From Bradyrhizobium sp. AZCC 1610 (GTDB lineage Bacteria > Pseudomonadota > Alphaproteobacteria > Rhizobiales > Xanthobacteraceae), in the NCBI RefSeq assembly GCF_036924515.1, contig NZ_JAZHRR010000001.1:1583001-1647000 (forward strand): 64,000 nt of DNA. Direction: 5' to 3'. The translations under genes and the position numbers were made by a program. Of the stretch, positions 17,888 to 27,736 are shown piece by piece (position 1 is the first letter of the stretch; every line of letters starts with the position of its first letter). A model generated the notes under the pieces. That model searched no databases and was not told the origin of the DNA. It saw only the letters and a program-made list of their open reading frames with translations.

Positions 17888-19093
17888 ATGACCATAGCCG
17901 GCAATGATCAGAGGAATTTGACAGGCAGCTTCGCAGGCCTGCGGGTCCTCGATTTCTCAACCACGATTGCCGGGCCTCACTGCACGCGCATGCTAGCCGA
18001 TATGGGGGCGGAGGTCATCAAGATTGAAACGGAGGAAGGCGAGACGATGCGGACCCGTCCCCCGGTTCGCAATAGTTGTTCGACCGCCTTCGGCCAGCTC
18101 AATGTCGGCAAGAACAGCCTGGTTCTGGATTTGAAGTCGCCAAAAGGATTGGAGGCGGTCCGCCGGCTGGTCGCAACCGCTGATGTGCTGGTGGAGAATT
18201 TCCGTCCGGGCGTGATGCGGCGATTGAAGCTCGACCACGCCTCGCTGCATGAGGTCAACCCGAAGCTGATCTATTGCTCGATCTCGGGATACGGCCAGAC
18301 CGGGCCGTCGGCCGAGCTGCCGGCCTATGCGCCGGTGATCCACGCGGCCTCGGGCTATGAGATGGCGCATCTGGCTTACCAGCCGGGACGAAGCCGGCCG
18401 GACTATTGCGGCATCTACCACGCCGACGTGCTCACCGGGGTCTATGCGTTCGGCGCCATCTCGGCGGCGCTGTATCAGCGCATGGCAACGGGGCAGGGCC
18501 AGCACATCGACGTCTCGATGCTGGAATCCATGCTGAGCCTGACGTTGAACGAACTGCAATGGTCGCAATTCGAGGTGAAGCCGACGCAGCGGCCAATGTT
18601 CGGCCCGATCGAGACGACGGACGGCTACGTGATGATGGCGATCGCCAGCGAGAAAACTTTTCAGAGCCTGATGCAGGTGATCGGCCATCCCGAATGGGTG
18701 AGCGATCCGCGCTTTGCGAAATATTCCGACCGCCGGGAGAACTGGACGAGCCTGATCGAAGGCGTGGAGGCGTGGTCGCGCACTGTCACGACCGAGCAGT
18801 GCCTCGCTGCGCTCAATGCGCACGGCGTTCCCTCATCGGCCTACCGCACCGTCGCCGAGGCGCTGCGCGATCCGCAGATCGCCCATCGCGGCGCGTTGGC
18901 CGAGGTCGAGGACGGCGGCGGCACCTTCAAGGTGCTCAATCTGCCGTTCCGTATGTCGGGCGCCAAAGTGTCGGCGGCGAGACGGATGTCGACGCTCGGC
19001 GAGCACACGCGTGCCTACCTGAAGGAGACCGGCCTGTCGGAGGATGAAATCGCAGCCTTTGCCGGCAAGGCGCAGGCCGCCGCGCACGGCTGA
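17888..19093 (+). CDS. Class III CoA-transferase (CaiB/BaiF family)
   Basis: 401 residues. Typical features: FAGLRVLDFSTTIAGPHCTRMLADMGAEVIKIE at the N-terminus (family III pattern), LDLKSPKGLEAVRRLV, and ISGYGQTGP near 141. The catalytic Asp is expected after the HAASGYE region; CGIYHADVLTGVYA carries an Asp in the usual position. It probably transfers CoA between organic acids. A TRAP transporter operon starts 148 bases later in the same direction, suggesting uptake of an acid that is then activated to a CoA ester. Confidence 0.85.
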   Translation: MTIAGNDQRNLTGSFAGLRVLDFSTTIAGPHCTRMLADMGAEVIKIETEEGETMRTRPPVRNSCSTAFGQLNVGKNSLVLDLKSPKGLEAVRRLVATADVLVENFRPGVMRRLKLDHASLHEVNPKLIYCSISGYGQTGPSAELPAYAPVIHAASGYEMAHLAYQPGRSRPDYCGIYHADVLTGVYAFGAISAALYQRMATGQGQHIDVSMLESMLSLTLNELQWSQFEVKPTQRPMFGPIETTDGYVMMAIASEKTFQSLMQVIGHPEWVSDPRFAKYSDRRENWTSLIEGVEAWSRTVTTEQCLAALNAHGVPSSAYRTVAEALRDPQIAHRGALAEVEDGGGTFKVLNLPFRMSGAKVSAARRMSTLGEHTRAYLKETGLSEDEIAAFAGKAQAAAHG

Positions 19094-19241
19094 CGGCGCG
19101 CTCCGCACAGCGAAACATGAACCTGCGGCGTTTCATCCGCGGGTTGCGAACGGCCTTGCCCGCGACGGCGATTCCAGACAATCTTGCCGCAGCGATCACG
19201 ATCCGGAATGCCGGACGGATGACACATCGGAGGGAACATCT

Positions 19242-20279
19242 ATGAAAGCGGCGATCCGTTCGAGCGCGCTCGCGCGAATATTTCTTGTGGCGGGATTTGG
19301 TGTGGCGGCGTCAATCACGACCGCGTCGGCGCAGGGCACGCCGGCCACGACGCTTCGCTACACCACGGGCGCCCCTGCCAAGACGCCCTGGGTGACGCAG
19401 CTTGAGCGCTTCGTGGCGGATGTCGACGAAGAGAGCAAGGGCGCGCTCAAGATCGATCCTTTCATCGCCGCCCAGCTCGGCAATGAGCAGGACACCATCC
19501 AGCAAATCGCCCGCGGCCGTATCGACATGGGCGGCTTCTCGACCGGCGCGGTGGCGCTGGTGCTGCCGGAATTGTCGGTGCTCAGCATTCCGTTCCTGTT
19601 TGGCAGCACGGCCGAGCAGGACTGCATCATCGACAAGTACATGACCGCGCCGATATCCGCCGGCCTCGCCAAGAAGGGTGTCAAGTTCCTGGGATGGACC
19701 GAAGTCGGCACGGCCGATGTGATCGGCAAGCGGCCGTTCGTATCGCCCAACGACGTCAATGGTCTGAAGGCCGCCGCCGCCAGCAACAAGGTCTCCGCGG
19801 CGCTGTGGTCGGCGCTGGGCGCCAACCCCAACCCGATCGGCATCACCGAAATATCGTCGGCGTTCCAGACCGGGCTGGTCGACGTGCAGGCGCAGGTCAT
19901 CACCTTCTACTTGCCGTCCGGACTCAACAAGATCGCGCCGGTGCTGACCCGGGTCGAGATGGCGGACGCGCCCGGCATCATCGTGATGAACCAGGCCGCC
20001 TGGGACAAGCTCACGGCCGATCAGAAGTCGGCGCTGGAGCGGGCGATTGCGCGGCGTTCGGCCGATCTGCTGCGCAAGGAAATCCGCAGTTTCGAGCAGA
20101 CCCTGCGAGACCTGCACGTCAAGGGTGGCGGGCAGGTGGTCGAGATCACGCGCGAACAGCGCGAGGAATGGCGCAAGAAGATCAAGCCGGTATGGCCGAC
20201 TATGATCAAGGAAATCGGCTCTGAAGGTGAAGCCCTGTTCAAGGCCATCGAAGCTGGACGAGCGAGCTGCGGCGTGTAA
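19242..20279 (+). CDS. TRAP transporter solute-binding protein, first set (DctP-type)
   Basis: 345 residues from the ATG at 19242 with GGAGGG 9 bases ahead. A signal peptide ends near ASAQG. The DctP fold is shown by TLRYTTGAPAKTPW, FVADVDEESKGALKIDPF and GADLPELSVLSIPFLFG-like VLPELSVLSIPFLFG. In most family members the sequence after GLK carries Arg (GLK-x-R) that binds the substrate carboxylate; here GLKAAAASNKVSAALW has no Arg. This suggests a different ligand chemistry. A hairpin and then the small and large TRAP permeases follow. Confidence 0.82.
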   Translation: MKAAIRSSALARIFLVAGFGVAASITTASAQGTPATTLRYTTGAPAKTPWVTQLERFVADVDEESKGALKIDPFIAAQLGNEQDTIQQIARGRIDMGGFSTGAVALVLPELSVLSIPFLFGSTAEQDCIIDKYMTAPISAGLAKKGVKFLGWTEVGTADVIGKRPFVSPNDVNGLKAAAASNKVSAALWSALGANPNPIGITEISSAFQTGLVDVQAQVITFYLPSGLNKIAPVLTRVEMADAPGIIVMNQAAWDKLTADQKSALERAIARRSADLLRKEIRSFEQTLRDLHVKGGGQVVEITREQREEWRKKIKPVWPTMIKEIGSEGEALFKAIEAGRASCGV

Positions 20280-20334
20280 GCCACCGAGGGCGTCCCGCCC
20301 CGGCTTGCAGTGATCAAATTTTCTTCCTTCCAAC

Positions 20335-20370
20335 GGACGGGTTCGGCCGCAGCAAAGGCTGAACCCGTCC
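20335..20370 (+). terminator. Intercistronic hairpin after first TRAP binding protein
   Basis: GGACGGGTTC at 20335-20344 pairs exactly with GAACCCGTCC at 20361-20370. It lies between dctP-type and dctQ-type genes. It may partly stop transcription or protect the upstream message, allowing more binding protein than permease. Its position before the chosen dctQ start supports the start at 20394. Confidence 0.6.
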
Positions 20371-20393
20371 CACTCCTCATCCAGGCGCAGCAA

Positions 20394-20957
20394 ATGTCTG
20401 AGCACTCGCAAGCGACGGAAGCGCCGCGTTGGGCCCACAGTTTCGTCGTCAACTGGCACACCGTGGAGTGCTGGGTGGCCGTCGCGGCCTTCACCTTCAT
20501 CGCCGTGATTTTGTTGCTCGATGTGCTCGGACGTGAACTGCTTGGACCGATCGTCCGTCTGATGGGGCTGAAGCAGGCCACCGGAATATTTGCGGCGCAG
20601 AAGATGTCGGTGTTTGCGCTGGTGATCGGCAGCTTCGCCGGCATCGGTATCGCCACCGCTACCGGCGCCCATCTGGTGCCGCGCGTGGCCTTCAATCTGG
20701 TCCCTGAACGCTGGGGCCCCACAGTTGACCGTCTCGCCGACCTCATCACTGGAGTGTTCCTGCTGATCGTTGCTTATTACGGCTTCCACTTCGTTCAGTC
20801 TTCGATGGCGACCGACTTGAGGGCGCCAGTGCTCAACTGGGCTGTCTGGCCGTTCCAGCTGGCGATTCCCTTGGGATTTGTGTCCGCGGCGGTACGCTAT
20901 TTTCTGTTTTCCGCCTGGCCGGGTCTGAGGCCGTTGCCGCCGGAGTTCCAGGAATGA
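20394..20957 (+). CDS. TRAP transporter small permease, first set (DctQ-type)
   Basis: 187 residues from the ATG at 20394; a GTG at 20310 opens the frame earlier but lies before the hairpin, so the shorter form is preferred (no strong ribosome site at either). Four hydrophobic segments fit DctQ: residues about 27-45, 70-90, 115-135 and 150-170, with SFVVNWHTVECWVAVAAFTF and AFTFIAVILLLDVLGRELLG. It forms the membrane unit with DctM, overlapping the next gene by 4 bases (ATGA). Confidence 0.78.
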   Translation: MSEHSQATEAPRWAHSFVVNWHTVECWVAVAAFTFIAVILLLDVLGRELLGPIVRLMGLKQATGIFAAQKMSVFALVIGSFAGIGIATATGAHLVPRVAFNLVPERWGPTVDRLADLITGVFLLIVAYYGFHFVQSSMATDLRAPVLNWAVWPFQLAIPLGFVSAAVRYFLFSAWPGLRPLPPEFQE

Positions 20958-22222
20958 CCGCGCTCCTGCTGGTAGGAATCGTCCTGGCACTGCTGATCCT
21001 GCGTCAGCCGCTGCTTGTCATACTGATGTCGGTCGCCGCTTGCATTCACATTGTCTGGGGGCAGGCCAAACTCGATTATATTATCGAGGACATGTGGGTC
21101 GGCCTCGACAAGGAAGTGATTCTGTCGATTCCGCTGTTCATCCTCTGCGGCAGTGTGATGACGCGCGGCTCGATCGCCCAGCGCCTGATCAATATTCTGG
21201 CGTCGATCACCCGCCCGCTGCCGGGCGGCATGGCGGTGGCCTGTGTGCTTTCCTGCGCGGTATTCGCCGCGATTTCCGGCTCTTCGATCGTGACCATGCT
21301 GGCGATTGGATCGATCATGTATCCGGCGATGCGGCAGGCCGGCTACAATCTGAACTTTACGCTCGGCGCGATCATGTCCGGCGGTACCCTCGGCATCATC
21401 ATCCCGCCGTCGATCCCGATGATCATCTATGGTCTCGTGACCGAGACCAGCGTTACCGATCTGTTTGCTGCCGGCTTCGGTCCCGGAATCCTGCTCACCG
21501 TCGTGCTGTCCATCTATTCGGTCTGGGTCAACCGGCATATGCCGACCGAGCGGTTTGACTTCGCCCACTTCAAGGAGGCGTTCAGGAACGGCATCTGGTC
21601 GGCGATGATGCCGGTCATCCTGCTCGGGGGCATCTACACCGGCTACTTTACCGCGACCGAGGCCGCGGCAGTGGCGCTGTGCTACGCCATGCTGGTCGAG
21701 GTCTTCATTCACCGCGAACTGAAATTCTCCGACTTCTACAACGTGGTACTCGATACCTCGAAACTCGGCGGGTCGCTGTTTCCGGTGCTGGCGATCGCGC
21801 TCAGCCTCAACATCATCCTGACCGAGCACCGCGTGCCGCAAATGCTGGTGACGGCCATCCAGGGCTACATCACCAGTCCGCTGATGTTCATGCTGATCGT
21901 CAACGTGCTGCTGCTGCTCGTCGGCTGTCTTATGACGACAGGCGAAGCGATTCTGGTGCTGGCCCCGCTGCTGGCGCCCGTCGCAGCGGCCTATGGCTAC
22001 GACAAGGTGATCTTCGGGTTGATCATGATTCTCAATCTGGAGATCGGCTATCTCACGCCACCTGTAGGATTGAACCTGATCGTGGCCATGAGCGCGTTCA
22101 AGCAACCGTTCGGGCGACTCTGCATCGCCGCGATTCCCTTCATCCTGCTGATGATGTCCTGTCTGGCGCTGGTGATATGGCAACCCTGGATCGCGATGTA
22201 CTTTGTCAACGGGAAGTTCTGA
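20954..22222 (+). CDS. TRAP transporter large permease, first set (DctM-type)
   Basis: 422 residues with about 12 membrane segments. DctM features: AISGSSIVTMLAIGSIMYP, GIIIPPSIPMIIYGL and the C-terminal GYLTPPVGLNLIVAMS. It is the ion-coupled channel subunit of a TRAP importer. It overlaps dctQ by 4 bases. Downstream, the reading frame continues after the stop into the remnant of a dihydrodipicolinate-synthase-like protein, so this operon has probably lost a gene. Confidence 0.88.
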   Translation: MTALLLVGIVLALLILRQPLLVILMSVAACIHIVWGQAKLDYIIEDMWVGLDKEVILSIPLFILCGSVMTRGSIAQRLINILASITRPLPGGMAVACVLSCAVFAAISGSSIVTMLAIGSIMYPAMRQAGYNLNFTLGAIMSGGTLGIIIPPSIPMIIYGLVTETSVTDLFAAGFGPGILLTVVLSIYSVWVNRHMPTERFDFAHFKEAFRNGIWSAMMPVILLGGIYTGYFTATEAAAVALCYAMLVEVFIHRELKFSDFYNVVLDTSKLGGSLFPVLAIALSLNIILTEHRVPQMLVTAIQGYITSPLMFMLIVNVLLLLVGCLMTTGEAILVLAPLLAPVAAAYGYDKVIFGLIMILNLEIGYLTPPVGLNLIVAMSAFKQPFGRLCIAAIPFILLMMSCLALVIWQPWIAMYFVNGKF

Positions 22223-22252
22223 TGTTGCGGGGCCGGCACATTCGCCACCTCG

Positions 22253-22363
22253 ACCGATTTTCACGGCGTCTTCCCCTATCTGGTCTCGCCAATCGATGCC
22301 GATGGCCGGATCAGCGCCGATGTGCTCGGGCGGCTTTGTGACGATCTGGTCAGGCCGGTTTAA
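22253..22363 (+). pseudogene. Remnant: N-terminus of a DapA-family aldolase/synthase
   Basis: About 37 codons from ACC at 22253 to the TAA at 22363 read as [19 protein letters not shown] followed by [12 protein letters not shown]. That closely matches the N-terminus of dihydrodipicolinate synthase-type enzymes (FxGVxPYLVxPxD). It is in frame with the DctM stop, has no ATG and lacks the remaining ~260 residues. The stop at 22361 lies right after the homology. So this is a decayed fragment of an enzyme that may have worked with the TRAP transporter. Confidence 0.7.
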
Positions 22364-22491
22364 TTGTTTCGCCAACTCGCTCAATTGAGCATTGTTCTGG
22401 AAAACTGTGTTATCTTGTGTCTCCTTTTCGTTCCGCAAAGCCGCGTACGCTGGAACAGGCGCTCTCTGTCGCCGGGTGTCACCCGCATCAT

Positions 22492-22674
22492 CGAGCACGT
22501 CGTCCCACAGAGACCGTGCCGGTGGGAGAGCCGCCGTCGCCGATCGCGCCGCCGTCCGGCTGCCGGTTTCGCACCCGCTGTCCCCGTGCAGATCAGCGAT
22601 GCAGCGACGAGGTGCCGGAACTCCGCGCCGTGGCCCCTGGCCAGTTCGTGGCTTGCCATCACCCGCTGATCTGA
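22492..22674 (+). pseudogene. Remnant: C-terminus of an oligopeptide/dipeptide ABC transporter ATPase
   Basis: The frame ending at 22674 reads GEPPSPIAPPSGCRFRTRCP followed by RADQRCSDEVPELRAVAPGQFVACHHPL. These are the signature C-terminal Cys-rich motifs of DppD/F- and OppD/F-type ATPases (GCxFxxRCP). The Walker motifs and all N-terminal sequence are missing. Together with the DapA-like fragment, it marks a deletion or recombination scar between 22250 and 22700. Confidence 0.7.
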
Positions 22675-22808
22675 ATACCGGCAAGACCGCTGCGCGCGTT
22701 TGTCTCGATGGGATGGACGTGGCAATGTCCGTCCTCAGGAAGTGTCCACGCCCAAGAAGCTACGACCAAGAATCCACGACCAAGAACAAGAATGACGGGA
22801 GAGAAGCG

Positions 22809-23879
22809 ATGAAGAGTTTTCAGGTCGCCGAGTTCAACGCACCCCTGAAAGAGGTGGATCAGGAGACGCCGCAGCCGACGGGCACGCAGGTGCTGATCAA
22901 GGTGAAGGCGGCCGGCGTCTGCCACAGCGACCTTCACATCTGGGAGGGCGGCTATGATCTCGGCCATGGCCGCAAGCCGCTGTCGCTGAAGGACCGTGGC
23001 GTGTCGCTGCCGCGCACGATGGGGCACGAAACGGTCGGCGAGGTGGCGGCGTTCGGGCCCGACGTCACCGCCGCCGACAAGGGCGATCTCAAGGTGGGCG
23101 ACACGGCGCTGGTCTATCCCTGGCTCGGCTGCGGCAAATGCGCGACGTGCGTGGGCGGCGACGAGAACATGTGCGTCGTCAAGCCGAACTCGCTCGGCGT
23201 CTATTGCGACGGCGGCTATGCCGATCACATGACGGTGCCGAACCCGAAGTATCTGTTGAACCTCAGGGGGCTCGATCCCGTTACCGCGGCGCCCTATGCC
23301 TGTTCGGGCGTCACCACCTACAGCGCGCTGAAGAAGGTCGAATTCGCCTTCAATTCGCCGATCGTCATCTTCGGCGCCGGCGGGCTCGGGCTGATGGCGC
23401 TGTCGCTGTTGAAAGCGATGGGCGGCAAGGGTGCCATCGTTGTCGATATCGATGCGCGCAAGCGCGAAGCGGCGGAAGCCGCCGGTGCGCTCGCCACCGT
23501 CGACGGCAAGGCGCCGGATGCGCTGGAGCAACTGGCGAAGGCGGCCGGCGGTCCGATCCGCGCGGTGATCGATCTCGTCGGCAACGCGCAGACCACCCAG
23601 CTCGGCTTCGATTGCCTGACCAAGGGCGGCAAGCTCGTCATCGTCGGCCTGTTCGGCGGCGGCGCGCCCTGGGCGCTGCCGCTGATCCCGATCAAGGCGA
23701 TCACGATCCAGGGCAGCTATGTCGGCAATTTGCGCGAAACCGAGGAATTGCTCGAACTCGTTCGCAACAAGATGATCGCGCCGATTCCGGTCACGACGAT
23801 GCCGCTCGCGAAAGCCAATGAAGCGCTCTCCGATTTGCAAAAGGGCAAACTGGTCGGCCGCGCGGTGCTGACGCCGTAG
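22809..23879 (+). CDS. Zinc-dependent alcohol dehydrogenase
   Basis: 356 residues from the ATG at 22809 (AGAGAAGCG before it). MDR-type: GVCHSDLH near residue 38 and GHETVGEV near 74 (catalytic zinc ligands Cys and His-Glu), a structural zinc loop with CGKCATCVGGDENMC, and a Rossmann motif GAGGLGLMAL near 194. SGVTTYSALKK is typical. The reaction is NAD(P)-linked oxidation of an alcohol, substrate unknown. A palindrome-rich gap separates it from the next gene. Confidence 0.85.
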   Translation: MKSFQVAEFNAPLKEVDQETPQPTGTQVLIKVKAAGVCHSDLHIWEGGYDLGHGRKPLSLKDRGVSLPRTMGHETVGEVAAFGPDVTAADKGDLKVGDTALVYPWLGCGKCATCVGGDENMCVVKPNSLGVYCDGGYADHMTVPNPKYLLNLRGLDPVTAAPYACSGVTTYSALKKVEFAFNSPIVIFGAGGLGLMALSLLKAMGGKGAIVVDIDARKREAAEAAGALATVDGKAPDALEQLAKAAGGPIRAVIDLVGNAQTTQLGFDCLTKGGKLVIVGLFGGGAPWALPLIPIKAITIQGSYVGNLRETEELLELVRNKMIAPIPVTTMPLAKANEALSDLQKGKLVGRAVLTP

Positions 23880-23904
23880 GCCCCGCTGCTGCTACCGTCA
23901 TTGG

Positions 23905-24000
23905 CTGCGACAAACGCGAAGCGTTTGCGCAAGGGAGCGAAGCGACGAAGCAATCCATCCATCCGTTATGCCGCGCTATGGATTGCTTCGCTTCGCTCGC
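23905..24000. repeat. Intergenic palindromic repeat cluster
   Basis: CAAACGC-GAA-GCGTTTG at 23911-23927 is a small dyad also seen at 5775-5791. Downstream, GCGAAGCGACGAAGCAATCC near 23938-23957 pairs with GGATTGCTTCGCTTCGC near 23980-23996 except for a 3-base insertion. These have the look of dispersed Bradyrhizobium-type intergenic palindromes. They may end the alcohol dehydrogenase transcript. Confidence 0.7.
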
Positions 24001-24042
24001 AAAGACGTCGCTAATTCCGGTTTGAACTCGCTAGGAATCCCC

Positions 24043-25125
<1,083 letters not shown>

Positions 25126-25130
25126 CTTGT

Positions 25131-25207
25131 AGCCCGGATGGAGCGAAGCGCAATCCGGGGCTGCTGTTGCAAGATTCCCGGATTGCGCTGCGCTCCATCC
25201 GGGCTAC
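25131..25207. repeat. Intergenic palindrome, convergent-gene terminator-like
   Basis: TAGCCCGGATGGAGCGAAGC at 25131-25150 and its continuation face a nearly complementary arm (GCGCTCCATCCGGGCTA at about 25191-25207) around an internal GGGGC...TCCCCG-type pair. It separates convergent genes and is a typical dispersed Bradyrhizobium-type palindrome; it may work as a bidirectional terminator. Confidence 0.7.
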
Positions 25208-25220
25208 GAGATGACCGATG

Positions 25221-26042
25221 TCACCGCCCCTTGAACTGCGGCTTGCGCTTTTCCATGAAGGCCGTGCGGCCTTCGCGGAAGTCCTCGCTATCCATGCAGG
25301 CCAAGCCAATCTTTTTGATCGCGCCCATGTCGCGCTTGCTTTCGTCTTTCAACACTTCGGCAATGGTGATCTTGGCGGCCTTGATGGCGAGCGGCGCGTT
25401 GCCGGAGATGGTGCGCGCGATTTCCATGGTCGCGTCCCACAATTCCGCATCCGGCAGCACGCGGTCGATCAATCCGATCCGTAAGGCTTCCGCAGCCTCG
25501 ATCCGCATGCCGGTATACATGATCAGCCGCGCCCAGGATGGCCCGACCAGCGAGACCAGATGCTTGAGACCGTCATAGCCATAGGCAATGCCAAGCTTGG
25601 CGGCAGGAATGCCGAACTGGCTGTTGTCGGAAGCGACTCGGATATCCGTCAGCATCGCCACCTGCATGCCGCCGCCGAGGCAGAAGCCGCGAATGCAGGC
25701 AATCGTCGGCTTCGGGTAATCAGCCAGCAGCGCACGCTGCGCCTCGCTCCGCTTCGAATATTCTTCCGAGGCCGCTGCATTGTGGCGGATCTTTTCAAAC
25801 TGGCTGATATCGGCGCCCGAGACGAAGGCCTTGTCGCCGGCGCCGACCAGGATCACGACGCGAACGTCGGGATTGTCGCGCAGCTCGACCAGCGCGTGGC
25901 CCAGGCCCTCCCACATTTCAAGCGACATCGCGTTGCGCTTGTCGGGATTGTTGAAGGTGATGACGCCGACGCCATCGCCGACGCTTTGCAGGATCTTGCC
26001 GTCGGCATGGGATGTTTCGGCGCTTTTGGGGATGTCGAGCAT
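25221..26042 (-). CDS. Enoyl-CoA hydratase/isomerase family protein
   Basis: 273 residues. Crotonase fold with VGDGVGVITFNNPDKRNAMS at the N-terminus, GDKAFVSGADISQFE (oxyanion-hole region) and IACIRGFCLGGGMQVAMLTD (second oxyanion glycine), then DVRVASDNSQFGIPAAKLGI-like. The expected Glu pair of true hydratases is not both evident (PAAKLGI), so it could be a hydratase, isomerase or other crotonase. Start at 26042, which lies just after the 26043-26446 gap. Nearby CoA-transferase and dehydrogenase genes suggest acyl-CoA metabolism. Confidence 0.82.
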   Translation of the reverse strand: MLDIPKSAETSHADGKILQSVGDGVGVITFNNPDKRNAMSLEMWEGLGHALVELRDNPDVRVVILVGAGDKAFVSGADISQFEKIRHNAAASEEYSKRSEAQRALLADYPKPTIACIRGFCLGGGMQVAMLTDIRVASDNSQFGIPAAKLGIAYGYDGLKHLVSLVGPSWARLIMYTGMRIEAAEALRIGLIDRVLPDAELWDATMEIARTISGNAPLAIKAAKITIAEVLKDESKRDMGAIKKIGLACMDSEDFREGRTAFMEKRKPQFKGR

Positions 26043-26446
26043 CGGTTGCGGCTTTCAGTCGGGAAGCTGGTCCATTGTCGGACAAGCTTCGCGCCGGGGT
26101 CAATCGTTGCCGGGGTCAATCGTTGCATCTTCCGTTGCATTGAGACCAGCAGCAGGTGCGGGGAAGGAATGCGAGATCGTTGGCGCAGGGCCTAAGCTCA
26201 CGCGCGTGGCGGGCATGGCCATGACGGTGGTGGAGATTTTGCGGAAGCTAGCCCGCGGCTGTTCGCCGGAATGTGCCGCACAGCATTCTTGCTGCGATAC
26301 GGCCGGATTCCGCCATTTCGCGATGGCAACAAACCGATCTTGTCCCGGCCAGATCAAGATCAGGCCTAGCGCAGCAACAGGCTACCCGGCGATTTCTCGC
26401 GTCGATTGATCGGGTCCGCGGTGCTGCGATCCAGGCGCGATAATGC
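26043..26446. other. Gap with a tandem 16-base repeat; no gene supported
   Basis: GCCGGGGTCAATCGTT occurs twice in tandem at 26093-26108 and 26109-26124, just upstream of the enoyl-CoA hydratase start. A 65-codon open frame (26214-26411) on the plus strand has no ribosome site or recognisable protein and is not annotated. The gap may hold promoters for the minus-strand gene only. Confidence 0.5.
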
Positions 26447-26842
26447 CTAGCCTTCGTTGGCGGCGATCGATTCCATCAAGGACACCAGCTGACGCTGTAC
26501 AGTTTGGTCCTTGATCTTGCTGTAGGCACGCAACAGCCGCAGGCTGAACGCGCTGTCCAGGAACAGCAGGCTCTCGACTTCGCGCGCCTTGCCGTCGCCG
26601 TCGTAGAAGAACGTCACCGGCACGTCGAGCGCGGTCGCGATTGCCTGAAGACGAGCAGCGCCGACACGGTTGACGCCCTTCTCGTACTTCTGCACCTGCT
26701 GGAAGCTGACGCCGAGCTTGTCGCCGAGCTCCGCTTGGGAGATTTTCTGTTCCACGCGCCGCAGGCGAATCCGTTTGCCCAATTCGATATCGGGTTTGCC
26801 GGCGCTGCGCTGTTTCATCTTTTTCGCTGCTGATCTGTTCAT
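26447..26842 (-). CDS. XRE-family HTH regulator
   Basis: 131 residues from the ATG at 26842 (AAGGAC 12 bases ahead; a TTG at 26863 extends the frame). The N-terminal HTH (about 20-75) shows LGKRIRLRRVEQKISQAELG and SFQQVQKYEKGVNRVGAARLQ, a typical XRE/Cro-like DNA-binding domain. The C-terminal tail (80-131) has FYDGDG and a predicted helix LRLLRAYSKIKDQTVQRQL. Likely dimeric repressor or activator. It is divergent from nothing close: an ~890-base gap follows upstream. Confidence 0.82.
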   Translation of the reverse strand: MNRSAAKKMKQRSAGKPDIELGKRIRLRRVEQKISQAELGDKLGVSFQQVQKYEKGVNRVGAARLQAIATALDVPVTFFYDGDGKAREVESLLFLDSAFSLRLLRAYSKIKDQTVQRQLVSLMESIAANEG

Positions 26843-27736
26843 TCTGGTTTTACCGTCCTTCAATCGGGAAACCCTGGCAAAAGTAGGTCAGAGGTTCATC
26901 CGCATTTGCCGTGTTTAAAGTCAGTTCGAACCGTGAGGTTGTATAGTGAACCACAGGAATCCTGAGTTATTACGGGATGGTAGCCAAACGCATGTGCGTA
27001 TTGGAAGCATCCTGATACCGGCGCCGCCAACTACTTAAAGCTGTCGGCGCCCGGGGCGTATCTTGGCAAAAACCCCGCCCCCTACATTTGACAAAATATT
27101 CGACAAACCACAACCACCGCGAGTTCAATGGCCACAGATTTTGGCCCGCATACTGACTGCGTCGCGATCAAGCACCGGATTCTTACGGGGTTTGCCGCCG
27201 ATAATGCGATCGCTCACAGCGCGTGCCGGCTCGACATCGGCGTGCATCGCGTGAAATGCCCGCGGGCAGTGATGCCTGACAAAATGCAGCAAAGTTCAGT
27301 TCCGGTTTTCAGATCAAGCGTGCCGGGAAATTGCGGCAAGCCGCGTGCTCGCACGTCATCCGCGCCTTGACGGAGCGGGCCAGACTCGACCTCGCGCAAC
27401 ATTTGCGGCGTGTCGGTTGCCTGCAAAATGAACATCGCCGCCGGCGTCAGATGGAATCGCTAGACGTTGCCTCGGCAACTGATAGGCCGGCGGAAGCCGT
27501 GACGGGCGCTTGCGGCCATGTGCGAACGGGGACACGGGTTCGGCCCCCGCCGCGTGCGGGGGGCGCCGAAATGACTGCGATCATCGGCCCAGCCGTCTGC
27601 GGCCTATTGGCCCGGGATACTACTTAAATTGGCTTCCACAGCCGCGCCGTTTTGCATACGCTTTGCGGTAGTGCCGCATCGTCGGCCAGGCCAAAGTCCC
27701 GCTTACAAGGGACGGGCATTACAGGGGAGGAACACC
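26843..27736. other. 894-base gene-poor region
   Basis: Between the XRE regulator and the second TRAP operon I see no convincing gene. Open frames of 60-100 codons exist on both strands (for example 27063-27254 plus, 27214-27435 minus, 27331-27627 plus), none with a ribosome site and recognisable family. A small CAGGAATCCTG dyad lies at 26954-26964. The region should hold the promoter of the TRAP operon and of the regulator. It is noticeably less GC-rich in its first part. Confidence 0.45.

Noticed and set aside
26214..26411. 65-codon plus-strand frame in the gap after the enoyl-CoA hydratase start
   Set aside because: No ribosome site or known family; Cys/His-rich composition is not enough to support it.
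27214..27435. 73-codon minus-strand frame in the gap before the second TRAP operon
   Set aside because: No ribosome site, no recognisable protein, and overlaps other frames on the opposite strand.
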